Positions 51,291 through 60,208 of a stretch of DNA of 64,000 nucleotides are shown in pieces. The DNA is from Halalkalicoccus tibetensis (lineage in GTDB: Archaea; Halobacteriota; Halobacteria; Halobacteriales; Halalkalicoccaceae): positions 434,001-498,000 of the forward strand of contig NZ_JBBMXV010000003.1 in the NCBI RefSeq assembly GCF_037996645.1. The letters run 5' to 3'. Positions within the stretch are counted from its first letter, which is position 1. Every line of letters begins with the position of its first letter. The translations under genes were made by a program, and so were the position numbers. The notes below the pieces were generated by a model. It was not told where the DNA came from and did not search any database. It worked only from the letters and a program-made list of their open reading frames with translations.

Positions 51291-51362
51291 GCTACGGACC
51301 AACGCGGGCCCACAGCCGCAGTGAGAAACACCTATTCGCGCCCGGACACGTTCTCTACACGA

Positions 51363-52814
51363 ATGACCGACCCGAACGTCCTCGTCCTGGTGATGGACAC
51401 CGCCAGGTTCGGGGACATCCGCGAGACCCCGACGGAGGCGATCGACTCCGTCGCCGAGGAGGGAACCGACTTCACGAACGCCTCGGCGAACGCCCCCTGG
51501 TCGCTGCCCTCCCACGCCTCGATGTTCACCGGCCAGTATTCCTCGAGACACGGTGCCCACGCGACCCACAAGCAGCTCGACGAAAGCAAGGCGACGCTGG
51601 CGGAGCTGTTTTCCGAGAACGGCTACGAGACGGTCGGCGTCTCGAACAACACCTGGATCAGCGGGGAGTTCGGCTTCGCACGCGGCTTCGAGACGTTCTA
51701 CAAGACCTGGCAGTACGTCCAGTCTGACACCGACCTCGGGGGGATCGCCCGAACCACTGAAGGAATCGACCAGCTCCGATCGCTCGCGGGCCGGCTCACC
51801 GACGGCAACCCCGTCACGAACCTGATCAACACCGTGTATGGAAAGTTTCTGCGGCGCCACAGCGACGACGGCGCGCGCCAGACCACCGAGTGGCTCGCCG
51901 ACTGGCTCGACGAGCGCGAGGACTCGCGGTCCTTCTTCTGTTTCGTGAACTACCTCGAACCGCACCTCGAGTACCGCCCGCCCGAGGAGTTCGCCGAGCG
52001 CTTCCTCCCCGAGGGCGTCTCCTACGAGGAGGCGATGGAGGTCCCCCAGGACGCCTGGGGCTACATCGCTGGCGAGGTCGAGATGGGCGAGCGCGACTTC
52101 GAGGTCCTCCGGGCGCTGTACCGGGCCGAGATCGCCTACCTCGACGAGCGGATCGGCGAGCTCCGGGAGGCCCTGGAGGAGAGCGGCGAGTGGGAGGACA
52201 CGGTGGTCGTCATCACGGGCGACCACGGCGAGAACATCGGCGACCACGGGCTGATGGACCACCAGTACTGCCTCTACGAGACCCTGTTGCACGTCCCGAT
52301 GGTCGTCTCGGGGGGCGCGTTCGACGGGGGCGGCGAGGACGACCGGCTGGTCCAGCTGACCGACCTCGCGCCGACGCTGCTCGACGCGGCGGGCATCGAG
52401 GCCCCGGAGGCTCGCGAGCGGTTCCAGGGGGTTTCGTTCCATCCCGACAGTGACGAGACCCGCGAGCACGCCATCGCGGAGTATATGGGCCCCCAGCCTT
52501 CGATGGAGGCCCTCGAGAAACGGGTCGGGACGGTCCCCGACTCCGTCCGGGAGTTCGACCGGTCGCTGCGATCGATCCGGGACTCGGAGCACAAGCTCGT
52601 CCGGGGTTCCGACGGCCTGCGCGAGCTCTATCACCTCGGGGACGACCCCGACGAGGAGCGCGATCTCGCCGACGAACGGCCCGACGTCGCCTCCGAGCTG
52701 GGTGCCGAGCTCGACGACTGGCTCGACTCCTTCGAACGCCACGACGCGTCGGGTTCGGTCTCGATGTCGCAGTCGACCCAGGACCGCCTCGAGGACCTCG
52801 GCTATCTCCAGTGA
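51363..52814 (+). CDS. Sulfatase (alkaline phosphatase superfamily)
   Basis: 483 residues from the ATG giving MTDPNVLVLVMDTARFGD. The metal-binding Asp12 is in LVLVMDTARF, the nucleophile region is NAPWSLPSHASMFTG (Ser47 with P49 and H51), and VVITGDHGENIGDHGLMDH near residue 280 supplies more metal ligands. This is the serine-type pattern seen in haloarchaeal sulfatases, with His in place of Arg. The C-terminal domain ends in LEDLGYLQ, as in many family members. It hydrolyses sulfate or phosphate esters or transfers a group onto a glycan. It probably belonged to the operon of the GT4 gene before the insertion. Confidence 0.85.
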   Translation: MTDPNVLVLVMDTARFGDIRETPTEAIDSVAEEGTDFTNASANAPWSLPSHASMFTGQYSSRHGAHATHKQLDESKATLAELFSENGYETVGVSNNTWISGEFGFARGFETFYKTWQYVQSDTDLGGIARTTEGIDQLRSLAGRLTDGNPVTNLINTVYGKFLRRHSDDGARQTTEWLADWLDEREDSRSFFCFVNYLEPHLEYRPPEEFAERFLPEGVSYEEAMEVPQDAWGYIAGEVEMGERDFEVLRALYRAEIAYLDERIGELREALEESGEWEDTVVVITGDHGENIGDHGLMDHQYCLYETLLHVPMVVSGGAFDGGGEDDRLVQLTDLAPTLLDAAGIEAPEARERFQGVSFHPDSDETREHAIAEYMGPQPSMEALEKRVGTVPDSVREFDRSLRSIRDSEHKLVRGSDGLRELYHLGDDPDEERDLADERPDVASELGAELDDWLDSFERHDASGSVSMSQSTQDRLEDLGYLQ

Positions 52815-52962
52815 CCCGAACGTGTCTGTCGTGCGATGGTTGGACAGCTACATGTAGCTGGCCGACCGATATACGGGTCGATGATAGACAGCCGGAGTCG
52901 TGCTTGCGCGTCCGAATCTCCCAGTTCGACCGGCAACAACCCCGGGCGTAGATAGCTCCCCG

Positions 52963-54273
52963 ATGTCGTACGTCAGATCACAGCTCCCCGATAGGATCCC
53001 GTGGGTCGACGCGTGGCTCCCGTTTCTCTGCATCGTCGCCGCGCTCGCGACCAACACGTGGCTCGTCTCGCCGACGGTCGGCTACGTCGTCTCCGTGTCC
53101 GTACTGGCGGCTACCGGCGCCTACGTCGTCTTCGTCTCGGACGTCGAGATTCGCATCGATGTACTGTTCGCGGTGCTGTTCGGTGGGTACTGGCTCCTTC
53201 TGGCCGCCGGCTGGCTGGTCGACGGATCATCCGCCCGCCTGCTGTACGTCGCAATCACGCCCCTCAGCGTGGTCGTGGCCGTCTTCCTCCTCCCCGCGGT
53301 CGTCGATCGATACCGTGGCGAGTTCATCGCGGGGCTGACCGCCCTGGGCGTCGCCATCGCCACCATCGGGTTCGGGATGCTGCTCGCCGAGCGGATCCTG
53401 GAGATGTCGATCCACTGGTGGACGGGCGGGTTCGTCTACGGCGTGCCCGGCTATCGGACGAACTCGGTGTTCGCGAACCCGAACACCTACGGCTTCCTGA
53501 TGATGGTCTGTACGATCTCGGCCGTCGCCCACGTCGCGAACCGCGGGCCCGGCCTTGCGGGAATCGGGGCGATCGCCCTCTGTGGCGCGGCGGTGGTCAC
53601 GAGCGACTCGACGGCGGCGCTCATGGGGACCGGGTTCGGACTGGCGGTGTTCGTGGCAGCGATCCGGCGACGGCTCGCGATCGCGCTGTTCGTCGTGGGT
53701 GCGCTCGCCGTCGTCGGGCTGATCGCCGGCGTCTATACGGGCCTGCTGTCCGACCTCCCGTTTCTGGGCCGCATCGAGGCGCTTGTGGGCTCGTTGCTCG
53801 CGGTCCGGGTCGTCCTCTGGCAGGCGTCGATCGAGCGCCTGCTCGTGAATCCGCTCGTTGGCATCGGCTTCGCCGACACCGCGGCCGAGATCCGGCCGTA
53901 CGTCCCCGATGACGGGCCCGTCGGCTTCGGGACGCACAACTCCTACATCCACATCCTCCTTCAGACCGGCCTGGTGGCCGGCTCGCTCTATCTGCTCGCC
54001 GTGTTCTACGCGGGCGCGAAGGCGACCTACAGCGCCCTCCTGGCCGACTATCGCCCCGCCCCAGCCACGGGCGGTATCGGCCGGTGGTGGCCGATCTACG
54101 TCCTGGCCACGCTCGCCGCGATCCTCGTGGCGCTGGTCTTCGAGTCGATGACGATCGGCGGGCTCTCGCTCGATTCGGTCCTCGTCGGGCTCTATCTCGG
54201 GTTGGCGCTCTCGCTCAGCGGCTCGTGGCTCGTCAGGCTCCGGGCGGACCACGCCGCTCGCTCGATCCGGTGA
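52963..54273 (+). CDS. O-antigen ligase/polymerase-type membrane protein (Wzy/WaaL-like), copy 4
   Basis: 436 residues with about 11-12 membrane helices from the ATG giving MSYVRSQLPDRIPWVD; an earlier start adds 21 residues of noncoding character. The order of motifs is that of copies 1-3 but with more change: SVFANPNTYGFLMMV, SDSTAALMGTG, VLWQASIERLLVNP and HNSYIHILLQTG. It lacks the HQxFEGYT segment of the others, so it is the most divergent paralogue and may act on a different sugar. It follows the sulfatase on the same strand. Confidence 0.8.
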   Translation: MSYVRSQLPDRIPWVDAWLPFLCIVAALATNTWLVSPTVGYVVSVSVLAATGAYVVFVSDVEIRIDVLFAVLFGGYWLLLAAGWLVDGSSARLLYVAITPLSVVVAVFLLPAVVDRYRGEFIAGLTALGVAIATIGFGMLLAERILEMSIHWWTGGFVYGVPGYRTNSVFANPNTYGFLMMVCTISAVAHVANRGPGLAGIGAIALCGAAVVTSDSTAALMGTGFGLAVFVAAIRRRLAIALFVVGALAVVGLIAGVYTGLLSDLPFLGRIEALVGSLLAVRVVLWQASIERLLVNPLVGIGFADTAAEIRPYVPDDGPVGFGTHNSYIHILLQTGLVAGSLYLLAVFYAGAKATYSALLADYRPAPATGGIGRWWPIYVLATLAAILVALVFESMTIGGLSLDSVLVGLYLGLALSLSGSWLVRLRADHAARSIR

Positions 54274-54305
54274 CGGGAATCGAGGACAACAGGGTAGGAC
54301 TGTGG

Positions 54306-55391
54306 CTACTCGCTCTCGACGAGGCGTTCCAGCGCGCTCGTCGTCTCATCGACCGTCCGTGTCCAGGAGTGTCGGCGTTGGATCCCGTCGTCGGCTGCGG
54401 GCCCGCCCGACTCGAGGGTCGCCCTGATCCCCTCGGCGAACCCCTCGACGTCGCCCGGGTCCGCGGTGTGGCCGTAGCCCTCGACCAGCGGCGCGACCTG
54501 TTCGAGGTCGGAGGTGACGACGCCGGACCCGGCGGCCATCGCCTCGAGTACCGTCCGCGGGACCCCCTCGGCCCGACTGGGGAGGACGAGCACGTCCGCG
54601 CTCCTGTAGACCGGCGGCATCTCGTCGTACTCGAGGTGGCCGAGGAACTCGACGGAGTTGCCCGTTCGCTCGGCGAGCTCCTCCTGAAGCGGCCCCTCGC
54701 CACAGACGTACAGCTTCAGCTCCGGGTGGGTCTCGCGGACCCGCTCGACGGCCGCGATCGCGTCCGAGGGCCGTTTGCCCTCGACCAGCCGGCCGACGAA
54801 CAGCGCTGTCGGCCCGTCGTGGTCGATCAGGTCGCTTCCCGGCCCGTCGGGGGTGAACCGTTCGAGGTCGACCCCGTTGGGGACGATCTCGATCTCGCTG
54901 TCGACGCCGAGCGCCCGGATGCGGCGCTCGTCCTCCTCCGTATAGCAGAACACGACGTCGGCCCGATCGAACGTCCAGCGCCCGACGCTCCCGAGATACA
55001 GGTCGAACACCCATTCGGGCGCGGTCTGTGAGTAGAGGCCGTGGTTCGTGATCGCCAGCGGGATCTCCCCACAGGCCCGTTTGAGCGCCGCGAGGTTCGT
55101 CGAGAAGTAGAGATGCGAGTGTGCGTGAACGACGTCGAAGGACTCGGCGGCCGCGAGATACCGGGCGACGCCGGTCGAGATATCGTTGCCGAGCAGGCTT
55201 CCCTCCGAGCCGTACCGGATCACGGTGTAGCCGTCGCGCTCTTCGAGATGGGGCTTGTCACCCCCGCCGACCGTCAGCACCGTCACGTCGTGGCCCATCG
55301 CGGCCTGATCGCGGCTCATCGCGTGAACGTGGTACGGCCCCCCGCCCTTCACGTCCGGGTACGTCTTCTGTGCGACGCGTAAAATCCGCAT
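54306..55391 (-). CDS. Glycosyltransferase family 4
   Basis: 361 residues. GT-B fold with ILRVAQKTYPDVKGGGPYHV (the glycine-rich acceptor loop), VVHAHSHLYFSTN, NGVDLERFTPDG, ALFVGRLVEGKRPSDAI and AEGVPRTVLEAMAAGSGVVTS (E-x7-E). The family usually transfers a sugar from a nucleotide donor to a lipid-linked acceptor, retaining configuration. It lies tail to tail with copy 4 of the polymerase-like proteins, 32 bp apart, and upstream of the convergent end is the initiating sugar transferase on the same strand. Confidence 0.9.
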   Translation of the reverse strand: MRILRVAQKTYPDVKGGGPYHVHAMSRDQAAMGHDVTVLTVGGGDKPHLEERDGYTVIRYGSEGSLLGNDISTGVARYLAAAESFDVVHAHSHLYFSTNLAALKRACGEIPLAITNHGLYSQTAPEWVFDLYLGSVGRWTFDRADVVFCYTEEDERRIRALGVDSEIEIVPNGVDLERFTPDGPGSDLIDHDGPTALFVGRLVEGKRPSDAIAAVERVRETHPELKLYVCGEGPLQEELAERTGNSVEFLGHLEYDEMPPVYRSADVLVLPSRAEGVPRTVLEAMAAGSGVVTSDLEQVAPLVEGYGHTADPGDVEGFAEGIRATLESGGPAADDGIQRRHSWTRTVDETTSALERLVESE

Positions 55392-55453
55392 ATAGGTGGT
55401 GCCCGCTCGCCCGGAATCAATCTACCTACTTCCGAACACGGGCCAGAACGGCC

Positions 55454-56908
55454 TCACTGCTCCGGCGACTCGTCGTCGGGGTTCGGGTCGCCGCCCCGAA
55501 GCAGGACTAGAACGTCCGTGAACGCGTTCCAGATCTGTCGGATCACGATCTTCAGGTCGAACCAGAACGACTGACGCCGGATGTACTCGAGGTCGTACTG
55601 GAGCTTCGTCTCGGGGTCCGTACTCGAGACGTCGTTGACCTGTGCGAGCCCGGTCAGCCCCGGCTTGACGAACCAGCGCTTTCGCCACCCGCCCGCCTGG
55701 GCCTCGAGCAGGGACTCCTCGTCGGTCCAGACCGCCCGCGGACCGACGACGCTCATATCGCCGATCAGGATCGACCAGAGCTGGGGTAGCTCGTCGAGAT
55801 GCGACTCCCGGAGCAGCCGGCCGACCGGCGTGATGCGGTCGTTCTGTTCGTCGTCGACGGGCTCGGCCGACTCGCTGTCGACGTACATCGTCCGGAACTT
55901 CAGCACCGTGAACGTGCTACCGAGGTCAGCCGTGCGGTCCTGCCCGTAGAACACCGGTCCCGAGCTGTCGAGCTTGATCGCGACGGCGATGAGCGCGAGG
56001 AACGGGGCGAACACCACGAGCCCGACGGTCGCGAAGACGATGTCGAACCCGCGCTTGACCAGCCGTTCCTGCCAGTCCCACGGCTCGAGGTCGATCGTCA
56101 GCAGCTCGCCGACACCCCCGTCGGTGATCGACAGCAGCACGCTGTCGGCGTGCTCGCGAAGCACCTTCGCCCCGATCCCGTGGGTGTGACACGTCTCGAG
56201 GACGCCGAAGAACTCCCCCCGATCGGGGTTCTCGAACGCGAGCAACACGGTATCGACGTCGCGGTTCACGAGCACCTGTTCGAGGCGCGAGAGCCCGCCG
56301 AGCGAGGTGAGTCCCTCCGCCTGGAGATCGATCGCCCCGCCGTCGGCCCGCGCAGCGGGCGCTTCCCGCTCGCGCGTCCCGGTGATGATCGGCGGCGAGA
56401 GATAGCCGAGCACGGTCCCCTCGACGGCGTCCGCGGCCCGTCGGATCTGGTCGGGGTCGTCGCCGACGATGACGATCCGCTCGTGGCCCTCCGCCGGCCG
56501 GCGCCGGATCAGCACGAACCACGCCGGGAGCGCGACGAGCAGTATCGCCGCCGTCACGCCGAGGGTCGCCCGCGGGAGGCGATAGGTCCAGTTGAAGTAG
56601 CCGACCGTCGCGATCGCGAACACCGCCGTCAGGACACGTTTCTGCGCCAAAAAGATCGTATCGAGGATCCGCTGTGGCCGCGGTTTGTACAGCGGGAAGA
56701 GCGAGCCGACGACGATCGCCGTACTCAGTACGATCGCTACGACGAGCTCCTGTCCCCCAAGTACGGTCCCCGGAAGCCGATTGACCAGCGGAACGTACGT
56801 CGTTGCGAACCCCTGGACGAGGCTGGTGTTGGCGATCACCACTGCGGCTGCAGTGACGACCACCACCCCCAGAACAGCCCCGATACGATACTCCCACTTC
56901 GATCTCAT
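55454..56908 (-). CDS. Polyprenyl-phosphate sugar-1-phosphate transferase (initiating; WbaP/EpsL-like)
   Basis: 484 residues. Residues 1-125 form four or five membrane helices; a Rossmann-like middle domain (IVIVGDDPDQIRRAADAV) follows; the C-terminal 200 residues are the bacterial sugar transferase domain: VKRGFDIVFATVGLVVFA, GPVFYGQDR, FTVLKFRTM, HLDELPQLWSILIGDMSVVGP and KPGLTGLAQVN. It loads the first sugar phosphate onto a lipid carrier, beginning the glycan. The domain is of bacterial type, which in an archaeon implies use of dolichol phosphate or transfer from bacteria. A TATA box is about 26 nt before the ATG. Confidence 0.9.
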   Translation of the reverse strand: MRSKWEYRIGAVLGVVVVTAAAVVIANTSLVQGFATTYVPLVNRLPGTVLGGQELVVAIVLSTAIVVGSLFPLYKPRPQRILDTIFLAQKRVLTAVFAIATVGYFNWTYRLPRATLGVTAAILLVALPAWFVLIRRRPAEGHERIVIVGDDPDQIRRAADAVEGTVLGYLSPPIITGTREREAPAARADGGAIDLQAEGLTSLGGLSRLEQVLVNRDVDTVLLAFENPDRGEFFGVLETCHTHGIGAKVLREHADSVLLSITDGGVGELLTIDLEPWDWQERLVKRGFDIVFATVGLVVFAPFLALIAVAIKLDSSGPVFYGQDRTADLGSTFTVLKFRTMYVDSESAEPVDDEQNDRITPVGRLLRESHLDELPQLWSILIGDMSVVGPRAVWTDEESLLEAQAGGWRKRWFVKPGLTGLAQVNDVSSTDPETKLQYDLEYIRRQSFWFDLKIVIRQIWNAFTDVLVLLRGGDPNPDDESPEQ

Positions 56909-56930
56909 CTACGTCTCTTTTGGGATGGAA

Positions 56931-56943
56931 TTCATATATATTG
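56931..56943 (-). promoter_or_regulatory. TATA element of the initiating sugar transferase gene
   Basis: On the minus strand CAATATATATGAA lies about 26 nt before the ATG at 56908, a good fit to a leaderless promoter. Confidence 0.6.
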
Positions 56944-57024
56944 TCCGCCTTCTGCTGTGATTTGGGGCGGAACCGACCACATCGTTCAGTACGCTGAACG
57001 TTGGTCGTCTCGGAGCACCGATGG

Positions 57025-57034
57025 TGTTTTTATC
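57025..57034 (+). promoter_or_regulatory. TATA element of the 57058 epimerase gene
   Basis: TTTTTATCC lies about 25 nt before the ATG at 57058. It rules out the GTG/ATG-like longer starts of this frame, which would lie upstream of the box. Confidence 0.55.
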
Positions 57035-57057
57035 CGTTCGTATCCCATGGGCGATCA

Positions 57058-58044
57058 ATGGATGTCCTCGTCACCGGCGGCGCCGGCTTCATCGGCGGAC
57101 ATATCGCCGAACGGATGACGCGACTCGGACACGACGTCACCGCCCTCGACAACTTCGAGCCGTTCTACAACGTCGGGATCAAGGAACACACCGTCGAGCA
57201 GTGTCGCGAACTCGCCGCCGAAGGCAACGGAAGCTACGAGCTCGTCAACGACGATCTGCGGGACGCGGAGCTGGTCAATGAGCTCGTTGCCGACGCCGAC
57301 TACGTCTACCATCAGGCGGCCCAGGCCGGCGTCCGCGCGAGCGTGAAGAACCCCCGGAAGGTCAACGAGATCAACATCGACGGGACGATCAACCTGCTGG
57401 AGGCCGCGCGAAACTCCGACACCGAGCGGGTGGTCGTCGCGAGCTCCTCCTCCGTTTACGGGAAGCCACAGTACCTCCCCTACGACGAGGACCACCCCAC
57501 GACGCCGGTCAGTCCCTACGGCGTCTCGAAGCTCGCGACCGAGCAGTACGCCCGCGTCTACAGCGAGGTCTACGGTCTTCCCACAGTCTCGCTCCGTTAC
57601 TTCACCGTCTACGGCCCGCGGATGCGCCCGAACATGGCGATCTCGAACTTCGTCTCGCGCTGTCTTCACGGCGAGCCGCCGGTGATCTACGGCGACGGCT
57701 CCCAGACGCGCGACTTCACCTTCGTCGACGACATCCTCTGGGTGAACGAGAAGCTTCTCGAAAGCGACGCCGCCGACGGCGAGATCATGAACGTCGGCAG
57801 CACGGACAACATCGCGATCAAGACCCTCGCCAAGGAGGTCCGCGACCAGCTCGCCCCCGAGCTCGAGCTCGAGTACGGCGAGCGAAACGACGCCGACGCC
57901 GAGCACACCCACGCCGACATCTCGAAGGTCAACGAGCTGCTGGGCTACGAGCCGGCGACCGACATTCGCGAGGGCGTCGGCGAGTTCATCGACTGGTACC
58001 GGGCCAACGAGGAGTGGTACGACCCGCTGGTCCGGGACTCATAG
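57058..58044 (+). CDS. NAD-dependent epimerase/dehydratase (UDP-glucuronate 4-epimerase-like)
   Basis: 328 residues from the ATG giving MDVLVTGGAGFIGGHIAE. Motifs: TGGAGFIG at 6-13, DYVYHQAAQAGVRASVKNP, the catalytic Ser in VVASSSSVYG and Tyr-x3-Lys in PYGVSKLATE. The AAQAGVR motif and FTVYGPRMRPNMA are typical of UDP-glucuronate/galacturonate 4-epimerases and related enzymes. It would supply an activated uronic acid or other epimerised sugar for the glycan. It is divergent from the initiating sugar transferase and is the last gene of the locus. Confidence 0.9.
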   Translation: MDVLVTGGAGFIGGHIAERMTRLGHDVTALDNFEPFYNVGIKEHTVEQCRELAAEGNGSYELVNDDLRDAELVNELVADADYVYHQAAQAGVRASVKNPRKVNEINIDGTINLLEAARNSDTERVVVASSSSVYGKPQYLPYDEDHPTTPVSPYGVSKLATEQYARVYSEVYGLPTVSLRYFTVYGPRMRPNMAISNFVSRCLHGEPPVIYGDGSQTRDFTFVDDILWVNEKLLESDAADGEIMNVGSTDNIAIKTLAKEVRDQLAPELELEYGERNDADAEHTHADISKVNELLGYEPATDIREGVGEFIDWYRANEEWYDPLVRDS

Positions 58045-58218
58045 GCGTAGACCGCTTCTTACTCCTTTACGCTGCAACCGGCCCGTTGAAACCCTCATTA
58101 CAAGAATAGAGTAAAACAGAGATGTATCTCATAGATAGTTATATTCGACGGCATATAACGTTTCATGCTCGGGAATACCCGATAATCTCCATAGTGAATT
58201 ACAGATGTACCTTTGTAA
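58045..58218. other. Convergent spacer between the glycan locus and the catabolic module
   Basis: A/T-rich, no gene. The arms AATTACA (58197-58203) and TGTAATT (58214-58220) form a short inverted repeat near the IclR stop codon and could act in transcription termination, but no T-tract follows in the reading direction of the IclR gene. Confidence 0.4.
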
Positions 58219-58989
58219 TTACATGGTATATTTGAGATTGAGTTCGATCTCATTGGTCGCCCCCAGGAGAAGGTCCGGGATCTCCTCTCCGAGCTTTTCG
58301 CCCTTGAACCGCTGTGCGGGACCGGAGATACTGATCGCGCCGAGGACGTGTCCGTCGGGACAGTGGACGGCCGTCCCGGCTGCGTTCAGCCCTATCACCG
58401 ACTCCTGTTCGTTGAACGCTACGCCCCTGGTCGAGATCGCCTCGAGCTCCTCGAAGAGGGTCTCGCGGTCGGTGATCGTGTTTGGCGTCACCTGCGGGAG
58501 GCCCCGTTCGTCGATGATCGCCTCGACGCGTGATTTCGGTAGCGCTGCCAGGATGGCCTTGCCGGCCGCGCTACAGTGTAGCGGGCCGCGCTTTCCGATG
58601 TGGGCGTCGGTCTGCACCGCGTCCTCGCCCACCGATGCGTGAATGTACACCCGCTGTCCGTGTTCCTCCGTGATGAACTGAACCCGCTCTCCGGTCGTCA
58701 GCGCGAGCTGTTGGACCTTGTCCTTCGCGAGCTGGTAGCCCCGTTCGTTGTGCTGGATGTAGCCGCCGATCGTGAGGAACTGGAGGCCGAGCCGGTAGAC
58801 ATCGCCCTCCTTCGTGACGTAATCGTGGGCCCGTAGCGTCGTGAGATGGCGGTGAACCGTGCTCGGTGCAGCGCCGAGATGGTCCGCGATCTCGTCGATC
58901 CGGCCACCGCCGAGCTCGTAGAGCGCGTCAACCACTTCGAGGGAGGTCTCGGTCGTTTTGAGTCGTGATGGTCCCGGTTCGCTTGTCAT
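58219..58989 (-). CDS. IclR-family transcriptional regulator
   Basis: 256 residues. The N-terminal winged helix (ETSLEVVDALYELGGGRIDEIADHLG... STVHRHLTTLRAHDYVTKEGDVYRL) is followed by the IclR effector domain, with the landmarks RVQFITEEHGQRVYIHASVG, GPLHCSAAGKAILAAL, RGVAFNEQESVIGLNAAGTAV and the dimer region AISISGPAQRF. IclR proteins respond to small acids and usually control the catabolic operon next to them. It lies downstream, on the same strand, of the M29-like, PrpF-like and flavoprotein genes, and its own TATA box and a GC hairpin precede its ATG. Confidence 0.9.
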   Translation of the reverse strand: MTSEPGPSRLKTTETSLEVVDALYELGGGRIDEIADHLGAAPSTVHRHLTTLRAHDYVTKEGDVYRLGLQFLTIGGYIQHNERGYQLAKDKVQQLALTTGERVQFITEEHGQRVYIHASVGEDAVQTDAHIGKRGPLHCSAAGKAILAALPKSRVEAIIDERGLPQVTPNTITDRETLFEELEAISTRGVAFNEQESVIGLNAAGTAVHCPDGHVLGAISISGPAQRFKGEKLGEEIPDLLLGATNEIELNLKYTM

Positions 58990-59009
58990 GATCGCCCGTT
59001 AGGGACCCC

Positions 59010-59035
59010 CATATATAAAATCCCGCGCAGCGGGA
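59010..59035 (-). promoter_or_regulatory. TATA element and inverted repeat of the IclR gene
   Basis: On the minus strand TTTTATATAT (59011-59020) lies about 25 nt before the ATG at 58989. Immediately beyond it the perfect 6-bp inverted repeat TCCCGC-GCA-GCGGGA spans 59021-59035, over the BRE position, and could be an autoregulatory site. Confidence 0.55.
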
Positions 59036-59206
59036 TAGAGATTGTTTGATACGATAATTCCATCTATATTTCGTGAACGTTACTTCCAAATGGCGAGGCC
59101 ATTCCGGAGAGTGGAATGGAGAATAATAACAACCCATGCGGTATAATCATAGCAATCGCTTTCCGTTCGAACCAGCAGCGAAACGAGCTCACCGCTTTTC
59201 GGCCGA
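59036..59206. other. Spacer with a 7-bp inverted repeat between the M29-like gene and the IclR gene
   Basis: No gene seen. The arms CCATTCC (59099-59105) and GGAATGG (59113-59119) are perfectly inverted with a 7-bp centre. They could form a hairpin in the mRNA or bind a regulator such as the adjacent IclR. Confidence 0.45.
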
Positions 59207-60193
59207 TTACTCCAACAGATCCCGTCGGAGAGTCCCGTCGTCGACAACCGTCGTTCCGTCGAGCTCCACGGTCGGGGATCGAATCACGCCGTCTAGATGG
59301 ATGTCGCTCTTCAGCGTGCCGCCGAGCGATTCGTTGTCCCCGACGGCGAAGTGGATCGTCCCCTCGCGTTTCTTGTCTTCGGCAGTGTTCCCGATCAACT
59401 TCGCCTTCGGGTTCGTCCCGATCGCGAACTCTGCGAGGTTTCGGGCGTTCTCGTCGGCGTCGTCAAAGATCGCCTCGAGCTCCTCGGCCTGGTTACCACC
59501 GTTGACGTCGGTGACGAACCCGTCCTCGAGCGTCAGCTCGATCGGCTCCTCGAGCTGACCGAGGTTGTCCATCGCGACGTCGATGGCGATCGTCCCGTTG
59601 GCCGTCCCTTCCGCAGGATGGGTCGGCGCTTCGCCCGGCGGAAGCGTCGCGAAGCCGTACTCCTCGTGGAAGTAGCCGTCGAGCGAGAACGACTGACAGC
59701 CCTCTATGCTGAACTCCACGTCGGTCCCTCGATCGCTGGTGACGACGGCGGTCTCGGCGTCGGTGATGATCTCGGCCATCGCCTCGGTTCGGCGACGGAG
59801 CGCCTCGAAGTCGACGGTCATCGCGCCGTCGACCATCATGTCCTCGGTAACCCCCCGAAGCACCCCGATCCGCGTCCCCTCCTCGGCCGCCCGGAGCCGG
59901 GCGCGTGTATGGGTGATCGCGTGGGTCGTACAGGTGAACGCGACGTCGGCGGTCGCCATCGCGTCCGCGACGGTATCGAGCGGCTCGTTGCCGTGACTAT
60001 CGAGCAGCGGCATGACCGACGTAACCACCTCAGCGCCGATGCCGTTCGCTGCCGTTGCGATGCTCTTTCCGACGCCGAACGTCCTCGGGTCGGTGAGAAC
60101 CAGCACTTCTTCGTTGGGCTGGACATCGAGACACTCTTCGACGATCGAACACGAGGCTGACGCCATCTCCAGGTCGAGCATGTTCTGTGCCAT
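59207..60193 (-). CDS. M29-family metalloenzyme, aminopeptidase T/NicX-like
   Basis: 328 residues. The sequence has the layout of the aminopeptidase M29 superfamily, which also includes NicX (2,5-dihydroxypyridine 5,6-dioxygenase). In the C-terminal third GTIHFAVGDNESLGGTLKSD precedes IHLDGVIRSPTVELDG; the His and the H-x-D (HLD) there match the metal ligands of NicX, and EEPIELTLEDGFVTDVNGG is the superfamily strand motif. Aminopeptidase or ring-cleaving dioxygenase are both possible. It has its own promoter and is 95 bp downstream of the PrpF-like gene. Confidence 0.7.
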   Translation of the reverse strand: MAQNMLDLEMASASCSIVEECLDVQPNEEVLVLTDPRTFGVGKSIATAANGIGAEVVTSVMPLLDSHGNEPLDTVADAMATADVAFTCTTHAITHTRARLRAAEEGTRIGVLRGVTEDMMVDGAMTVDFEALRRRTEAMAEIITDAETAVVTSDRGTDVEFSIEGCQSFSLDGYFHEEYGFATLPPGEAPTHPAEGTANGTIAIDVAMDNLGQLEEPIELTLEDGFVTDVNGGNQAEELEAIFDDADENARNLAEFAIGTNPKAKLIGNTAEDKKREGTIHFAVGDNESLGGTLKSDIHLDGVIRSPTVELDGTTVVDDGTLRRDLLE

Positions 60194-60208
60194 TATGCCA
60201 CAATACCG

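Larger units (their letters stand above)
48975..51298. mobile_element. Putative 2.3 kb inserted element with 8-bp direct repeats and imperfect terminal inverted repeats
   Basis: The 8-bp word GCTACGGA occurs at both edges (48975-48982 and 51291-51298), like a target-site duplication. Just inside it the left end reads AGAAGTCGAGAC (after one extra T) and the right end, reversed, reads AGAAGATGAGAC, matching in 10 of 12 positions. The body is more A/T-rich than its neighbours: line 49081-49140 is 30 of 60 G/C, against 44 of 60 for 48721-48780. It holds a PLP enzyme and a MOSC protein and no transposase, so it would be a non-autonomous cargo element. Removing it would leave a normal short spacer. 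Confidence 0.6.
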
